Part shown: piece after piece, positions 37,092-49,998 of the stretch | Position numbering within the stretch: the first letter of the stretch is position 1 | How the letters are laid out: the number at the start of each line of letters is the position of its first letter | NCBI GenBank assembly: GCA_002914805.1 | Contig: JXTB01000493.1 | Location: forward strand, 219,588-283,587 | DNA: 64,000 nt | Direction: 5' to 3' | DNA from: Parasponia andersonii | Lineage: Eukaryota > Streptophyta > Magnoliopsida > Rosales > Cannabaceae | Notes under the pieces: model-generated | Databases searched by the model: none | Seen by the model: the letters and a program-made list of their open reading frames with translations, nothing else | What the model was told of the DNA's origin: nothing | Position numbers and translations under genes: made by a program

Positions 37092-39639
37092 TCAACGAGA
37101 CTCCCAGTCTTTCAACTTCTTGCTACCCTTAGGTTTTGACATCGGTGCGTTCATTCCAGCCATTTTTGCGTTGTACTTCGCTCGAAGAGGATCATTGTAT
37201 GTCCATCTGCAAAACATCACATATTCAGATTAAGGGCAGTTAAAGGGCACAAGAGGTACCAAGTTTTTATAGGTTGAGAACATCGAAAAGCACAAAAATG
37301 AAGAAAAAGCAAAAGAGTGTTACCCCATGAACACCAAGTCCATGTACATTCCAAAATCACAACATAATTCATAAAAGACTTGCTTGACAATATCTTTATT
37401 TTTTGTTTCAAAAAAAAAAGAAGAGTGAAGATAATTCTGAAATTGTATGAGAAAATCTTCAGAATCCATATCATTCATAAATACAATAAACAAAATAAAA
37501 TGTCGTCAAACAAGTCGGAGGGGAAAACATATGTAATACCATCTTAAAAATACTTTACCAAATGTGTGTTTAAATAGAAGCACCAGAAAAAGAAAACAAA
37601 CCAATGGCATGGAGAAAATGGCTGAGGTCCTTTTGATATGTTCCATAGGATACCATAAACAAAGACAAAGAACTAGGCACAGACTTCTAAACCTTTTGTC
37701 ATCACAATTTTTGTTTATAGCCAAAGAAGTCTAGGTTCTTTCAGAAGTAAAGTCTAAATTACATTTCTAGCAACTTGACAGAATCTCTCCTACTTAAATG
37801 TCACACAAGCGATGCTTAACAACAGTACGCACAGGAGTGGACAAGGTTTAATGACCTAATATAGTACATATTCAACTAAGCAATCATCAACAATCAAGAA
37901 GCTATTCAGGAACAATATGCTAATGTAGATAAGTCATTTTATGCTGCTCAAATAGTTTACTCTTGTGCATGTAAACACGAAAGAAAATAATGGATCTACT
38001 ATTTGCAAATTCTATTTAACAATAAATAGAAAGAAAAAAAAAAACCTACACACTTACAACTATGCACAAGAAAAACAATTTTCTTCTTTTTCTTTCTTTG
38101 AGTGGATAAGAAAAACAACTCTTACTGATATAGAAAGTAGAATACCTCATTAGTATTAGTAACCCACAACGGCAACAAGGGAAATACAAAAGAACAGAAA
38201 AAATAATTTCAAAAATATTTCTAGTGTATATTGATGGACAAATAGAGTGGGACATCAGTTATTTTTATCTTTTAAAAGGGAAGTGAGTACAAACAATGAA
38301 TGGTATAACACATCCAAAGAAGAATTAAGAATCCTAATGCTTGTGATTACTAAATGATAAAGTGCAACATGTAGAGGAACACAAAAAGGAATAGCTAATA
38401 AAGAAATGGAGAGGAAAGAAAGTTGTCAATCGATAAAGAGTCATGAACTTACGGATTGTTCCAGTCAGTAGTATCCTCATTGACAAGATGTGTCCATTTC
38501 GTCCTTCCACTACGACCAAAATGCTTGACCTGCATGACCTTGGGCAATATAGTCTTGTCCATCCTATCTTCTCCGGTCGGGGCAGAGAAATCACGAGTGT
38601 AGATATCATCCGATCCAACAGTAGCAGCGTGATCATTAGAATCTGATTGGAAGAAAGCACCCTTGTGGTAATATTTCTGCATGAACCTCCACTTCTGCTT
38701 TGGCCGAGGAGGAGCTTTCGGATTCTTCCTTTCCCACTCCCTTCTTTCTTCCTCTGTCATGTTTCTCACCTTCTCAATTTCTTCCTTCTCCTTCAACATT
38801 GCATCCCGGTCCTCCCTATCCCTCCTAATCCTAGCAATCTCCCTCACCTTCCAAGCTTCATATTCCTCTGCCTCGTTAATTTCATCATCAGTATCGATAT
38901 CTGCAATATTCGCCTCTTGTTCTAAACTCTTCTGTATTTCTTCATCCTTCCGGATTTCCTCAACCACAATCTGCTTAGTCTCCCTTTTCCTCTCCTCCAA
39001 TTTCTTTTTCTTTAGCTCTTCAAGGGCCCGCTCTTCAGCCTCAAGACGCTCACGCTCTGCAACAGTATCCCTCTCTGACTTAGGAACAAAGACGGGCTTT
39101 AGCATTGCAATCCCATTGAGCTCTTCTTCTGAGTCAGTCTCATACTCAGACTCCTCTTCTTCCTCTTCGTCTGCTTCTTCCTCATCCTCTGATGGAAGAA
39201 GAGGAGCCTCTTCTTGCTCCCTCTGACGCAACCGCTCCTTAATCCTTCGTCTCCTTTCCTCTAAGGCATCCGCATCTTCTTCCTCCGCATCCAAACCTTC
39301 CTGTCTTTTGGCTTCCTCTTCGATTGTTGAAACAATCTCTGCTTGCCGGATGCGGCGATGATCAGCTCTCACTTCCTCGCGATTATCTATCCTACTCTCG
39401 GCCAAACGACGCAGCCTGGGATCATCTTTCTTGGCAATTTCAGAATCTTCCCTAGTAGGAAAGGCTTTCTCCAAGGCAGCTGCCCTGGACATTCTAATAT
39501 CCCCATCTTCATCAACATCATCTGCCCACTCAGGAGCTTTACCAGGCCAATACCTCTTAACCTTCGTTTGCCCAATTTTACCTCTGAGTTTATCCCTAAT
39601 GGCAATCACAGTATCACTAACACCTGCAGTCACCGACAT
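37092..39639 (-). CDS. MFAP1: MFAP1 family spliceosome protein, two coding exons
   Basis: Nuclear pre-mRNA splicing factor of the MFAP1 family (spliceosomal B-complex component; the name 'microfibrillar-associated' is historical). Exon 39639-38453 joins through a 1246 bp GT-AG intron to 37206-37092, giving 1302 nt, 433 aa. The N-terminus has KVKRYWPGKAPEWADD. The middle is charged coiled-coil with an acidic run at 151-174 (EDEEEADEEEEEESEYETDS). The conserved MFAP1 core has LKPVFVPKSERDTV (180-193), EINEAEEYEAWKVRE (about 253-267), KWRFMQKYYHKGAFF (326-340) and VKHFGRSGRTKWTHL. The second exon adds WTYNDPLRAKYNAKMAGMN and KGSKKLKDWESR, the family's usual end. Length equals human and plant relatives (about 435-440 aa). 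Single copy in the window. Many open frames on the opposite strand (38443-39678) are shadows of its biased codons. Confidence 0.97.
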
Positions 39640-39746
39640 AGTCGCAAACTAAAAGTACTTCTCTGTTATTACTTCTAATAACTACTGTCAGCAATGTCCA
39701 AAACAAGTACCAATCACATTTACAAGCTTCGACGATGCCTGAATTT

Positions 39747-39988
39747 CTGGGGAGAATTAAAAAAAAGAAGAAAAGAAGTTAGTGAAAGACTTACAGAAAT
39801 CGTGTCAGAAAATAGATTCTTATTTATTTAATTATTTATTTAAAATATGAAACAAGATACTATGTTGATAAATCGAAAAGAAGAAGAGAGTTGAAACAAC
39901 ACCAAAAAAACAAGGGAACAACTAACAGGGAGTCTACCAGACAAAAGACGAAAAAGAAAACCCTAAGGCGTCAGCTCACAATTATTAC
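39747..39988 (-). other. Probable 5' UTR intron of MFAP1
   Basis: Upstream of the MFAP1 ATG, a pyrimidine-rich acceptor TTCTCCCCAG/AAATTC (exon resumes at 39746) pairs with a good donor CAAAGCAAG/GTAATAAT (exon end at 39989). A 242 bp leader intron is common in plant housekeeping genes. Inferred from splice signals only. Confidence 0.5.
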
Positions 39989-39989
39989 C

Positions 39990-40529
39990 TTGCTTTGGTC
40001 AGCACAGGACTAATAACACTTGGAAAAAGGGGACAGAAGCACTACTTGACTAAGATTTATATGAACAAAAAACAAAAACCCTAATTCACATCACAATCCA
40101 AAAAAAGCATATATATAAACTTGGGGGGTTCATTATTTTGAGCATGAAATTGGTGCAGTAAAGAATAAATGACAAACCAGAGAAGAGAACATCGCAGCTC
40201 AAAGGTATGAGGGCATAACTGAAAAAGAAAACGGCTGCGAGCGGCCTCTTCAGAAGAAAAAGGGAATCAAGTGTGTCAGAGAAATATTACCAATCTATTT
40301 ATTCTCATCAAATCCAATCCAATCCAATCCAATCCAAATCATTCATGAGTTCAAATTGAATTGCTTCCAACACAAAATTTGTTTACCCACGAAGAGAAGA
40401 GCCCTTTTTTTCTTGGTTCGGGACCGAGTCAGCTTTTTTTTTTGGTGGTTCCCAAATAAGAGCTTCCCCTATTTTAAGTCTTAGGTTTTTATTTTACTTT
40501 CTATTTCTATTTTTAGCGTTAAATGCGAA

Positions 40530-40561
<32 letters not shown>

Positions 40562-42987
40562 GGTTTTGTGCTCCCTTAACTCTTTCAAAATGTGACAGTT
40601 TGGTCCCCGGTAAAATAAATAGTCTAATTAGTCCTTGAATTTGTGTTTATGTGACAATTTACTCCAAATCCCTTAAACTATTAAATTTGAGCGAGAACGC
40701 TACTGTTCAAATAATTATCCATGAAATTAAAGGTATTTATTAGAAAATTAATAAATAAGTACAATTCAATTTTGAAAAAAAAAAATTATATAGACAGAAG
40801 AAAAAAGTGAAAGTGATAAGATTAGCTAAAAAATTAAAATTTATATATTTTATTAAGTTTTTTTTTTAAATGTTATGTTTTTCAACCAAGCACCTGATAT
40901 AAACATGAGAATTTTATCTTAAATTTTGACTTACTAGCGATTTGGACTAAATTTTGAGTCCTACAAAATTATACTCCAAACTACAAATTTTCAAAAATAA
41001 TACCCTATGCATCAATTTTGAGGGATTTATGATGTTAAAAGATAAAAGTTTTCCCTCATATTTTTGTTACCAAGCAACAAAACAAATGAAAAATTAATTA
41101 AATCAAAACAAAAAAAACAAATAAATTGTATAGAGTGGCATTTATGTAAGAAATGCAAAGTTTATACTATTTCCATATCTGGAAACTAGAATACGAAAAG
41201 TTATCTCATCGTAACAGATAAATAAAGTTACTTTAAATCGTTTAGAGACCATAGCCTCCATACTATTCTTTATGAAGGGTGGTTTGACTTTATTTAGCTC
41301 ACTTGGTCATTTTAGGTTTTGCCCAACCTTCAAATCCGCAATTTCTTTACACATTTCCTCTTTGGTCTTTTTTGGTAAAGTCTTTTTCTTCAAGGTAGCT
41401 TGTATTGTTGGTATCTTGGCTTTCTGTGAGACTTTTGCTTCTATCATATGGGCTTGAGCTCTTTGTTGCTCGGATTTTTGCCTTTCTTTATGCATGTTGA
41501 GCTTTCAATTTGTCCCTTAAGTCACTAGAGTCGATTTCTTCTGTACTATCTAAGAATTCGGTCACTTCATATCCCTCAAGTTAAGTGAAGACCAAGTTAT
41601 GGGTCGGTCTTTTGCTAGACTTTGAGCTCTATAAAGTTTTAGAATTTATGCCCTATAAGCATTTCCTATATGAAATTTTGAGTTACAAAAAATTTATAAT
41701 TTATCTAACCCATACACTATTTATTTTAGGAAAATAGTCTTGAAATTTCTTTGATAATAAGAACACAACGGATATGATAAAAATAATTTTAACTATTATC
41801 CTTTCATATAGGAATTTAGTTAATTTTAACTATTATCCTTTCATATAGGAATTTAGTTTGAATTCATTTTATATTGATTCTGATAGTAAGAATATAAATA
41901 TGTCACTCCCAACTAGTAAATTTTCCAACTTGATCACATGTTGATTCCTCTAGAGTGTAGCTTTTTTTTTTTTTTTTTTTTTTAAATTAGACAAGAAGGC
42001 TTTTGATTCTCTTTCCTAGATCTCTCTAAATCTAATATTGTGATTCTCTCATAAAATTCTCTCTCTAATTTTAGATGAGACAACTACCAGATTAATTAAA
42101 AGTATGATTCTCCTATAATCCCACAGCACCTACTTATAATATAGCATAATGTAGAATCCTAGTCACACTAAAATATATTTTAAGTGATATCCTTTATCTC
42201 AATTAGAATTCTCTAAATCAAAATATTCCTTTTCTAGATTTATCCAAAGGAATAAAAGGAGAGTAGAGAGATAAAGATATCCAACAGATATGGGGGAGAG
42301 GAGTCCCACTATCATCTAAAGAAAACAATTATTTTATGCAAACATAGAACTTATTGGGTTGATTTAATTCAAACACAATATATGGGTCTAATTCTAATTA
42401 ACTTTTAGTCAAGTGGTGGTATAACATTAGTAATGATTCATTTTAATAAAGGTCTATTATTAAACTCTTAATTTAATTAAATATGTGAATGTATATCCTT
42501 ATGACGTATGTCAATAATCGAGATGAGTAAAAATGATCATTTTATCTATAAAATTATTTTTTTCCTTATTTATATATCCATACGTCTAGCAGATTATTTG
42601 ACTTTATCAAGAAAGTTAAAATTCTATTAAGTACTTCATTGAATATTTAGCACCAAGATTCAACTATTTGAGTACTCATATCTTACCCAAAAAAACAAGG
42701 GAAAAAAGTGAAGATGATCGTAGATGTTGATCACCAAATTCTAAGCAACGATATTTTTTTTTGAAGATTTTTATAATTATGTTTATAACAGACAATTTGA
42801 AAAAGGAAACACAACTTTATTAGAGTTTCTTAATGCTTAAATAAGTTTGTGTGTTAGATTTATAACTGAATATGGCGTAGTTATTTTTATTATTAGTATT
42901 GATGTATAAATAAATCTATATGCTCTGTCCAAATTATAATCACCAATAATACGTGAATATTATAATGCTAAAATGATCTATCATGAA
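39990..42987. other. MFAP1 upstream region and spacer
   Basis: The proximal part (to about 40400) should hold the MFAP1 promoter and includes a CAATC-type pentanucleotide repeat at about 40312-40338. An (AAT)n run lies at about 40530-40557. A 37 bp tandem duplication (TAATTTTAACTATTATCCTT start) covers 41784-41857. On the minus strand 41495-41307 reads a Lys/Gln-rich frame (QKSEQQRAQAHMIEAKVS) that may be retroelement debris; I do not recognise it. No supportable gene. Confidence 0.5.
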
Positions 42988-43395
42988 ACTAAGATCCTGT
43001 CTGAGATTGATTTTGGGATTAATTTTAGAGACTATTTAAAAAGAGAAAAAAGATGAGATAGAGGCATTTGATAATTTTTTGTTTTTGGTTAGCATATTTT
43101 AAAAGTCGTAATGTAATGCTATTTTAAGCGGAATTTGAGAAGAAAAATAAGGGTTCTTTTCCAAAAATGATTCTATTGTTGTAATAAAAATTGCCTAAAA
43201 TATCATTTTATAGCACACGCAATCAATAGTTTATCAAATACTTAGATATTACTTTTAAATAATATAATAACTTTATAAATTAAATTTACCGTATACTTAG
43301 ACTTTTTTTCTGACAACTACTTCTTGCTCTCAGCACAACTATAATATGGTTACAATACAATTGCAACATAACATAACGTTCAAGGTACATTTGAT
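42988..43395 (-). repeat. Dispersed MITE-like repeat, copy 3 (inverted)
   Basis: Read on the minus strand it is collinear with the copies at 14.9 and 20.8 kb: ATTGTATTGTAACCATATTA, GGTAAATTTAATTTATAAAG, GTGTGCTATAAAATGATATT, CTTCTCAAATTCCGCTTAAA, AATTAATCCCAAAATCAATC. Confidence 0.62.
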
Positions 43396-44335
43396 GTAGT
43401 AGTACTTTGTAATCAAAACTGTTGATTTTTCCCAAAAGCCTAATTACGACCAAACTTTGGGATTCAAAGATACTCTCTATCAAGCAGATCTTTTTGGAAA
43501 AAGAGTTAGAAACAGAATATAATGCTAAAATAATTGTAAATTATAGTGAATCATAGTGAAAATGGGGGATAGGAGAAATGCCAAGGATCTTATGACACAG
43601 ATTTAAAGATGGAGTGACACTTGGCTATAATAAGGTTGTTTTTTGGTTTTGTGGTTGTGGGAAGAAAGAATTTAAACCTATGGGAGAAGGAAGTGGCTTA
43701 TCATTTTGAGTTGCTAATTAAAAACTAAGAGAACTCCAAAAATGAGCAAGAGTAGAGCTCTATACTCGCATATTGGCTCAACTAAGCTGAGAATATTAGG
43801 TCGGTGATGTACACATAAATCTTTTAAAAATCTTGGGTGCTAAGATTAGAGATACCCCGACAATTCCAATAAATGATCTTTATTGAGAAATTAATGTTGA
43901 AGCCTATGTAACATACCTAGTAGACTGAGCTTGAGTAGCTTTCTTTTGTTTCTTGGATTGAACTCCTTGCCAACTTTTATTATTAGAAGAAAAGACCTTA
44001 GTAGGGGAAAGGTCATTGATATCCATAGTATCACTTTTAGATTCTTTAAAGATGAAGGATTTATTGGATCTGAATTACCCACAATGGTTGGATCTAAAGG
44101 AGCCCATGTATGAACTACTTAGTCTATAACATGCATAAGGATCAGAATCCAAATTCTAATGTAAGACTTCTATATCCTGGGAGGTAATATTATCAACTAT
44201 TACAAGTCGTCCTTATTGTCAACATAGGCTTTACCCTTAGCCAAAATATCAGCTAAAGCCACCTCATCTTAAAAAAGAGACATAAAAATTTTCTGTAAAG
44301 GCATATCAAGAGATTTTTGAGCATCTTTATGCTAG
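43396..44335. other. Spacer with unassigned coding-like debris on the minus strand
   Basis: From 44330 down to 43890 the minus strand reads stretches that look once-coding (for example DEVALADILAKGKAYVDNKD, then GNSDPINPSSLKNLKVILW), broken by stops. I do not recognise the family; a retroelement part is likely. It abuts the Copia LTR end at 44336. Confidence 0.35.
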
Positions 44336-45983
44336 TGTTAGCTAGAATAAATTTCTGGAAAATATTTTCATAAAATTATTTTCAAGAATACCATAGTTTT
44401 GTAAAATTAAGAAACGCAACAGAATTGATCGTTTAAAATTTTTTCTTTTACAAAATGTTTCAGATCGTGATCTAACATAAATTAACTCTTGCTCTAGATA
44501 AGAACAATACTCGAATTTGCTCCACAATCTTCTCATTTTCCCGTCTATTCTCGAAAGTCATTTGATTGATCCAGTGGGTGGTCAACTTCTTGATTCCCAA
44601 CAAAGAGATCCGCAGATAAACAAGAAGACAATCTCCTCGAACCTATTTCTCCAAGATGGCCGAAACACCAAGGACAGTGAATCCCTAGTGGTGGCTGATT
44701 TTCTCTGCTCTTTCTCTCTCTGTTATGCATGTAACACTCTCTTCCTTCTGGGAGTGTTTCATGTGTAACACTTATATATATTTGCTAGAGAACTTTTCTC
44801 TTAACTATAGAGAGATTAGTAAACCCTAATGAGCTTATTGGGCTTGTTGGGCTCAACTGATTATCAAATAACTATTGGGTTTTAATTTTAGCTAGACAGG
44901 GGACTAGATAGATCCATAAAGCCCAAGCTCCAATAAACCATATACCCAATATCATAATTAACTCTTAATTATGATTGGACCTTGTCCATTAATATTGGGG
45001 CACACCACTATAGGACCAATATTAAACTCTTGGACTAAATGTCATTTATTTTTCTGTGAAACTTATTAACAATTAATTAGCTTGATCCATTTAGCATATA
45101 CTATACCTGTAGACATACACCCAATGCAATACTATACTAGTATGGTGAAATTATCGTATTACCTCTCTAGTACATATTTATATTTGAGTTGCCACTTTTT
45201 ATTTAATGGATTATAGTTGACTATGGTATTTAAATCTGCTTATACCAACACAGTCAAATTCACATAGTGAATATTGGGGCCCTGGTTTATATTATCCAAA
45301 AACTTGAAAAAACTCAAAGTAATATTATATGCATGGTGTCTATCATGAAAAACGTTCTACACATTTCATATACCTTATCTTCTAAGATACCGAAGTTTGA
45401 ACCATAAATCGGAACTAGTCCTTTAGTAACTCAAAAAGACAAAACACAAGAAAGTAAGTTCGTTAATTACTAGGATTAAGGTCTTCTACAATAGTGCTAG
45501 ATTAGTAAAATTAGAAATTTGAGTTACGAAACTTAACCTCAAATTTTAATTCACTAGGTCATGCTCAATGCTGTTATAACTTTCTTATAACACACTAATG
45601 TTTCTATCCGAAGACTCACTTCGATAATTAGATACTTTATTAATTAAATAGACAATACTACATTCTATGGCATAGTAAAGTATTCCATCTTCAATATGCA
45701 GAATGCGAATAATTTAATTTAGACATAATGAAATAAAGAATATAATATTTCCCACATATGAATTCATCATACAAATAATTCTTTATTACTCATTTCATGT
45801 CTTGGAATCTTTTAGATGTTTACATAAGATAAACATATACATCACATGTATATCAATAAGACATAAATAAAATAGAAATTCATAATATAGAATTTATTAA
45901 TAACAAATATATAGTAAATAATCTAATAAATATTGTTTATAATGTCTAAATAATAAACTGCTTTATAGGACGTTATTCCAACA
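44336..45983 (-). repeat. Copia LTR (3' LTR in element orientation)
   Basis: In minus-strand reading it starts TGTTGGAATAACG directly after a purine tract (CCAAGTGGGAGA) and ends ...CTAGCTAACA, i.e. TG...CA termini, 1648 bp. A leader-like stretch with TATATATAAG (about 44780) lies within. No second copy of this LTR is visible upstream of the gag end. The far border is inferred from the TG/CA rule. Confidence 0.65.
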
Positions 45984-48900
45984 ATCTCCCACTTGGCCTT
46001 TAAAGCAGATGTGACATATCACGTAGTCCCATTCCTTCTAGGTGGTTCTCAAATACTTTGATAACCAAATATTTGGTAAAAAGATCAGCAAGGTTCTCTG
46101 CAGACGCTATCTTACTCACTATCACATCTCCTCTTTGAACAATTTCTCTGAGTATATGATATTTCATCTCTATGTGTTTTCCCCTCTTGTGACTTCTGGG
46201 CTCTTTAGAGTTAGCAACTGCTTCACTGTTATCACAGTAAAGTGTCATAGGTTGCTATGCTCCAGGTACTACCTCAAGATCCAAAAGGAAATTATGAAGC
46301 CAGACCGCCTCTTTAGCTACTTCAGAAGCCGCCACATATTCGGCCTCCATGGTTGAATCCACAACATAAGATTGCTTGATACTCCTCCATATAATCGTTC
46401 ACCACCAAGGGTAAAGACTGAACCAGAGGTTAATCTTCTAGAGTCTTTATCAAATTGAAAATCTGAATCAGTATATCCAACAGGTGTTAGATCTTCTCCA
46501 GAATATACAAGCATATGAGTTCTAGTTCTCTGAAGATACTTTAGAATATGCTTGACTGTACCCCAATGTTCAGGTCCTGGATTGGATTGGTAACGACTTA
46601 CAATCCCAACAGCATAACAAATATCTGGTCTTGTGCAAAGTATGGCATACATGAGACCTCCCACTGCCAAAGTATAAGGAATATTTCTCATCTGTTCCTT
46701 CTCTTTTTCTGTCTTAGGAGAATTCTCATTAGACAAAGTAATTCTTTTATGAAATGGTGTTAAACCTTTCTTAGAATTATGCATTGCAAACCTTACCAGT
46801 ATTTTGTCTACATATAAAGCTTGTGATAAAGCTATGCATTTATTCTCTCTGTCTCGTAGAATCTGTATTCCTAGAATATAGCAAGCTTTACCTAAGTCCT
46901 TCATATCAAACTGCTAACCAAACTTTCACTGATGATAATGATCCAACATCATTCCCAATGATTAGAATATTATCAACATACAGTACCAAAAAAAGTCACT
47001 TTGTTATCCTGAATTCTTTTATGGACACAAGGTTCATCTATGTTTCGTTCAAAACCATAAGACTTAATTACTTCATCAAATCTTATATTCCATGATCTAG
47101 ATGATTGTTTGAGTCCATAAATAGATCTCTTAAGTTCACAAACTTTTCTTTCTTGACCTTTTTCAATGTATATAGATAATTCATCAAGATTGCCATTCAG
47201 GAATGCAGTCTTGATGTTCATTTGTCATATCTCATAATCAAGAGATGTATCGATGGATAAGAGTATGCGAATAGACTTGATCATAGCTATAGGAGAAAAG
47301 GTTTCTTCATAATCGATATCTTCTTTCTGTGTATTACCCTTTACAATTAACCTTGCCTTGAAAGTCTCCATTTTCCTGCCTATTCCTCTCTTTCTTTTAT
47401 AGATCCACTTATATCCAACGAGTTTTATCCCTTCATATAGATCTATAAGTTCCCAGACTTTATTAGAGTACATGGACTCTATTTCGGATTCCATTACCTT
47501 TTGTTAGAGATCTTTATCAACATCATCCATTGCCTCATTATAGGTGTAAGGATCAGATTCTTGGTCACAAGACTCTCATATTCCCAAGTATCTTTCAGGT
47601 TGTCTCATAACTCTCCCACTACGATGAGGATCCGATGTTTTGTTGAGTTTCAAGTAATTTATCTTTTTTAAGTGCTTTCTCTATCTTATCATCTATAGAT
47701 AGACTAATAACATCATCAGTTAATTCTTCTAGAACTAACTTATTCTTCTAGAACTAACTTACTTTTGGGCTTGAAATCTTTCATATAGTTTTCTTCCAAG
47801 AAAATAGCATTTGTACTCACAAACACTTTCTTTTCTTTAGTACTATAGAAATAATAGCCTCTAGTTCCTTTTAGGTAACCTAAAAATAGACACAATTTAG
47901 ATCATGATTCTAACTTAGTCGTTTTCCTTTTCAACACGTGTGCCGGATAATCCCAAATATAGATATGACACAAACAGGTTTATGTCCTTTCCATAGTTCA
48001 AATAGAGTCTTAGGTACTGACTTAGAAGGAACTCTATTCAGCAGGTACATAATAATTTCTAAGGCATAATCCCAAAAAGATGCGGGTAATTGTGAATAAC
48101 TGAGCATCAACCTAACTATATCCAAAAGTGTCCTATTTTTTCTTTTAACAACACAATTTAGTTGAGGCATATTAGGTGCTGTAAGTTAGGATAGGATCCC
48201 ATTGTCTGTGAGAAATTCAGAGAATTCTCCAGAGAGGTATTCACCATCTCAATCAGATCGAAAGGTCTTTATGTTCTTTCTTAACTGCTTTTTAGTTTCT
48301 ACTTTGAATTCTCTGAACTTTTCAAAAGAATCTGATTTGCATTGCATTAGGTAAATATAACCAAATCTAGAATAATCATCCGTAAACATAATGAAGTATT
48401 TAAATCCTCCTCGTGCTTGAATATTCAAGGGCCCACAGACATCAGTATGTACTAACTCAAGATATTCTTGAACTCTAAGACATTTTCCAGTAAATGGTCT
48501 TTTAGTCATTTTACCTTCCAAACAGAATTCACAAGTTGGTAATGGTTTGACTTATAACGAACTTAGAGGTCTATCATTGACTAACCTTTGAATTCTATTT
48601 AGGTTAATATGACCAAGTCTCAAATGCCAGAGATAAGTTTCATCATTAGTACTCACTTTTACTTTCTTATATTTAGATTTCACATGTTCAGAAATATTTT
48701 AAAGATTGTGCAATGAGATACTTTTAGGTTGAATAAAGAAAAGATTACTCCTATGAATACTAGTGCAAATAAGACTTTTATTATTTCTAATAGAAACTTT
48801 ATTGTCAAAATGAATCGAATAACCTTGTCTCATTAAACAGGAAACATAAATCAAATTCCGTTTAAACAACAGAATATAATAACAATTCTTTATTTCTAAA

Positions 48901-49998
48901 AACCTAAAATCATCGAAATTCAAAATAACATATTCCATTGCACGAGCTTCAATTATTGAGCCATCTCCCAATCACAACGTGAACTCTTTACTAGCAAACT
49001 TCCTAGTTTCCTTAAACTCCTGCAAAGTATTACAAACATGGTCAGTGGCTCCCGAATCTACGATCCAAGAATCGATAGAATCAACCACATGACAAGCCTC
49101 AATGAACAACAAATTATCATTACCTTGTTTGTCCTTACCGTTGTCCTTTTCCTTTTTAAGGTCTAGGTAAGTTTTGCAGTTCCTCTTCCAATGTCCATCC
49201 TCACCGTAGTGGAAATATTTTCCCTTTAGTTTGGCATCCTTTTTGGTCTTCTTTTTCTTTGGAGCTAGAGAAGCAGGAGTCTTTTTCTTCCCATTACCTT
49301 TGCCTTTCGACTTAGATTTGGAAGAACTAGCTTAAGCTACATTAGCCTTAGCTGACCCCGACTTATTCTTTTTAAGAATGTTCTCAGTAATTTGCAAATC
49401 TTTTATCAGGCCAGTAAGAGTATAATCCTTCTGGCGAATCTCATAGTCAACTTAAATTGATTGAAAGTGTCTAACAATGGGTTCAAACCATGTCAATTTG
49501 GGTGTCACAATCAATTTCAGCTCCAAGTATTTCTAGTTCGTTGAGGTATGCGATGACTTTCATCATATGTTCCCGAGTACCCTTCTTTTGACGAAGATTC
49601 ATAAATGTACTTGTAGCCTCATTTCTAGCTTGATGACCGATATTGGTGAACATTTCGTCTACACTCAGCATAATGTCAACAGCAGAATCCATCCCACAAT
49701 GTTGTTATTGCAATATATTGCTTATTGAGCCAAGTATATAGCACTTAGCCATCTCATCAGATTACTTCCACTTATCATATAAGTTTCTTTCATCGTTGGT
49801 GGATTACTCAGTTGGCTGAGCAGGATATTGAGTAGTGAGAACCCACTTATGTTTATCAGTAGTAAGCATTATGTCTAGGTTAAGTGTCCAGTCTACATAG
49901 TTTTCACCGTCTAGTTTATTTTGTGTGAGTAAAGTGGATAAGAGATTAAGTGTCATATCTACTGAAAAATAAATAAATATTCCACGTATAAGCAAACA
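45984..49998 (-). mobile_element. Decayed Ty1/copia retrotransposon, internal region
   Basis: Minus-strand order is gag, protease, integrase, reverse transcriptase, RNase H, as in Ty1/copia. Gag opens near 49995 (NKLDGENYVDWTLNLDIML). The zinc knuckle near 49178-49223 reads KYFHYGEDGHWKRNC, with the first two cysteines replaced by tyrosine. Protease motif WIVDSGATDHVC is at about 49040-49065. Integrase follows (HTDVCGPLN, FTDDYSRFGYIYL, SFWDYALE). Reverse transcriptase has YKWIYKRKRG and, at 46969-46980, YVDN in place of YVDD. RNase H has YCDNSEAVANS and RGKHIEMKYH. Several stops and frameshifts split the polyprotein, so it is not autonomous. A 19-22 bp direct repeat (ATTCTTCTAGAACTAACTT) near 47725-47760 is a local slip. 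Confidence 0.92.

Noticed and set aside
38443..39678. Plus-strand Ser/Phe-rich open frames.
   Set aside because: Exact antisense shadows of the MFAP1 exon, which is strongly conserved on the minus strand.
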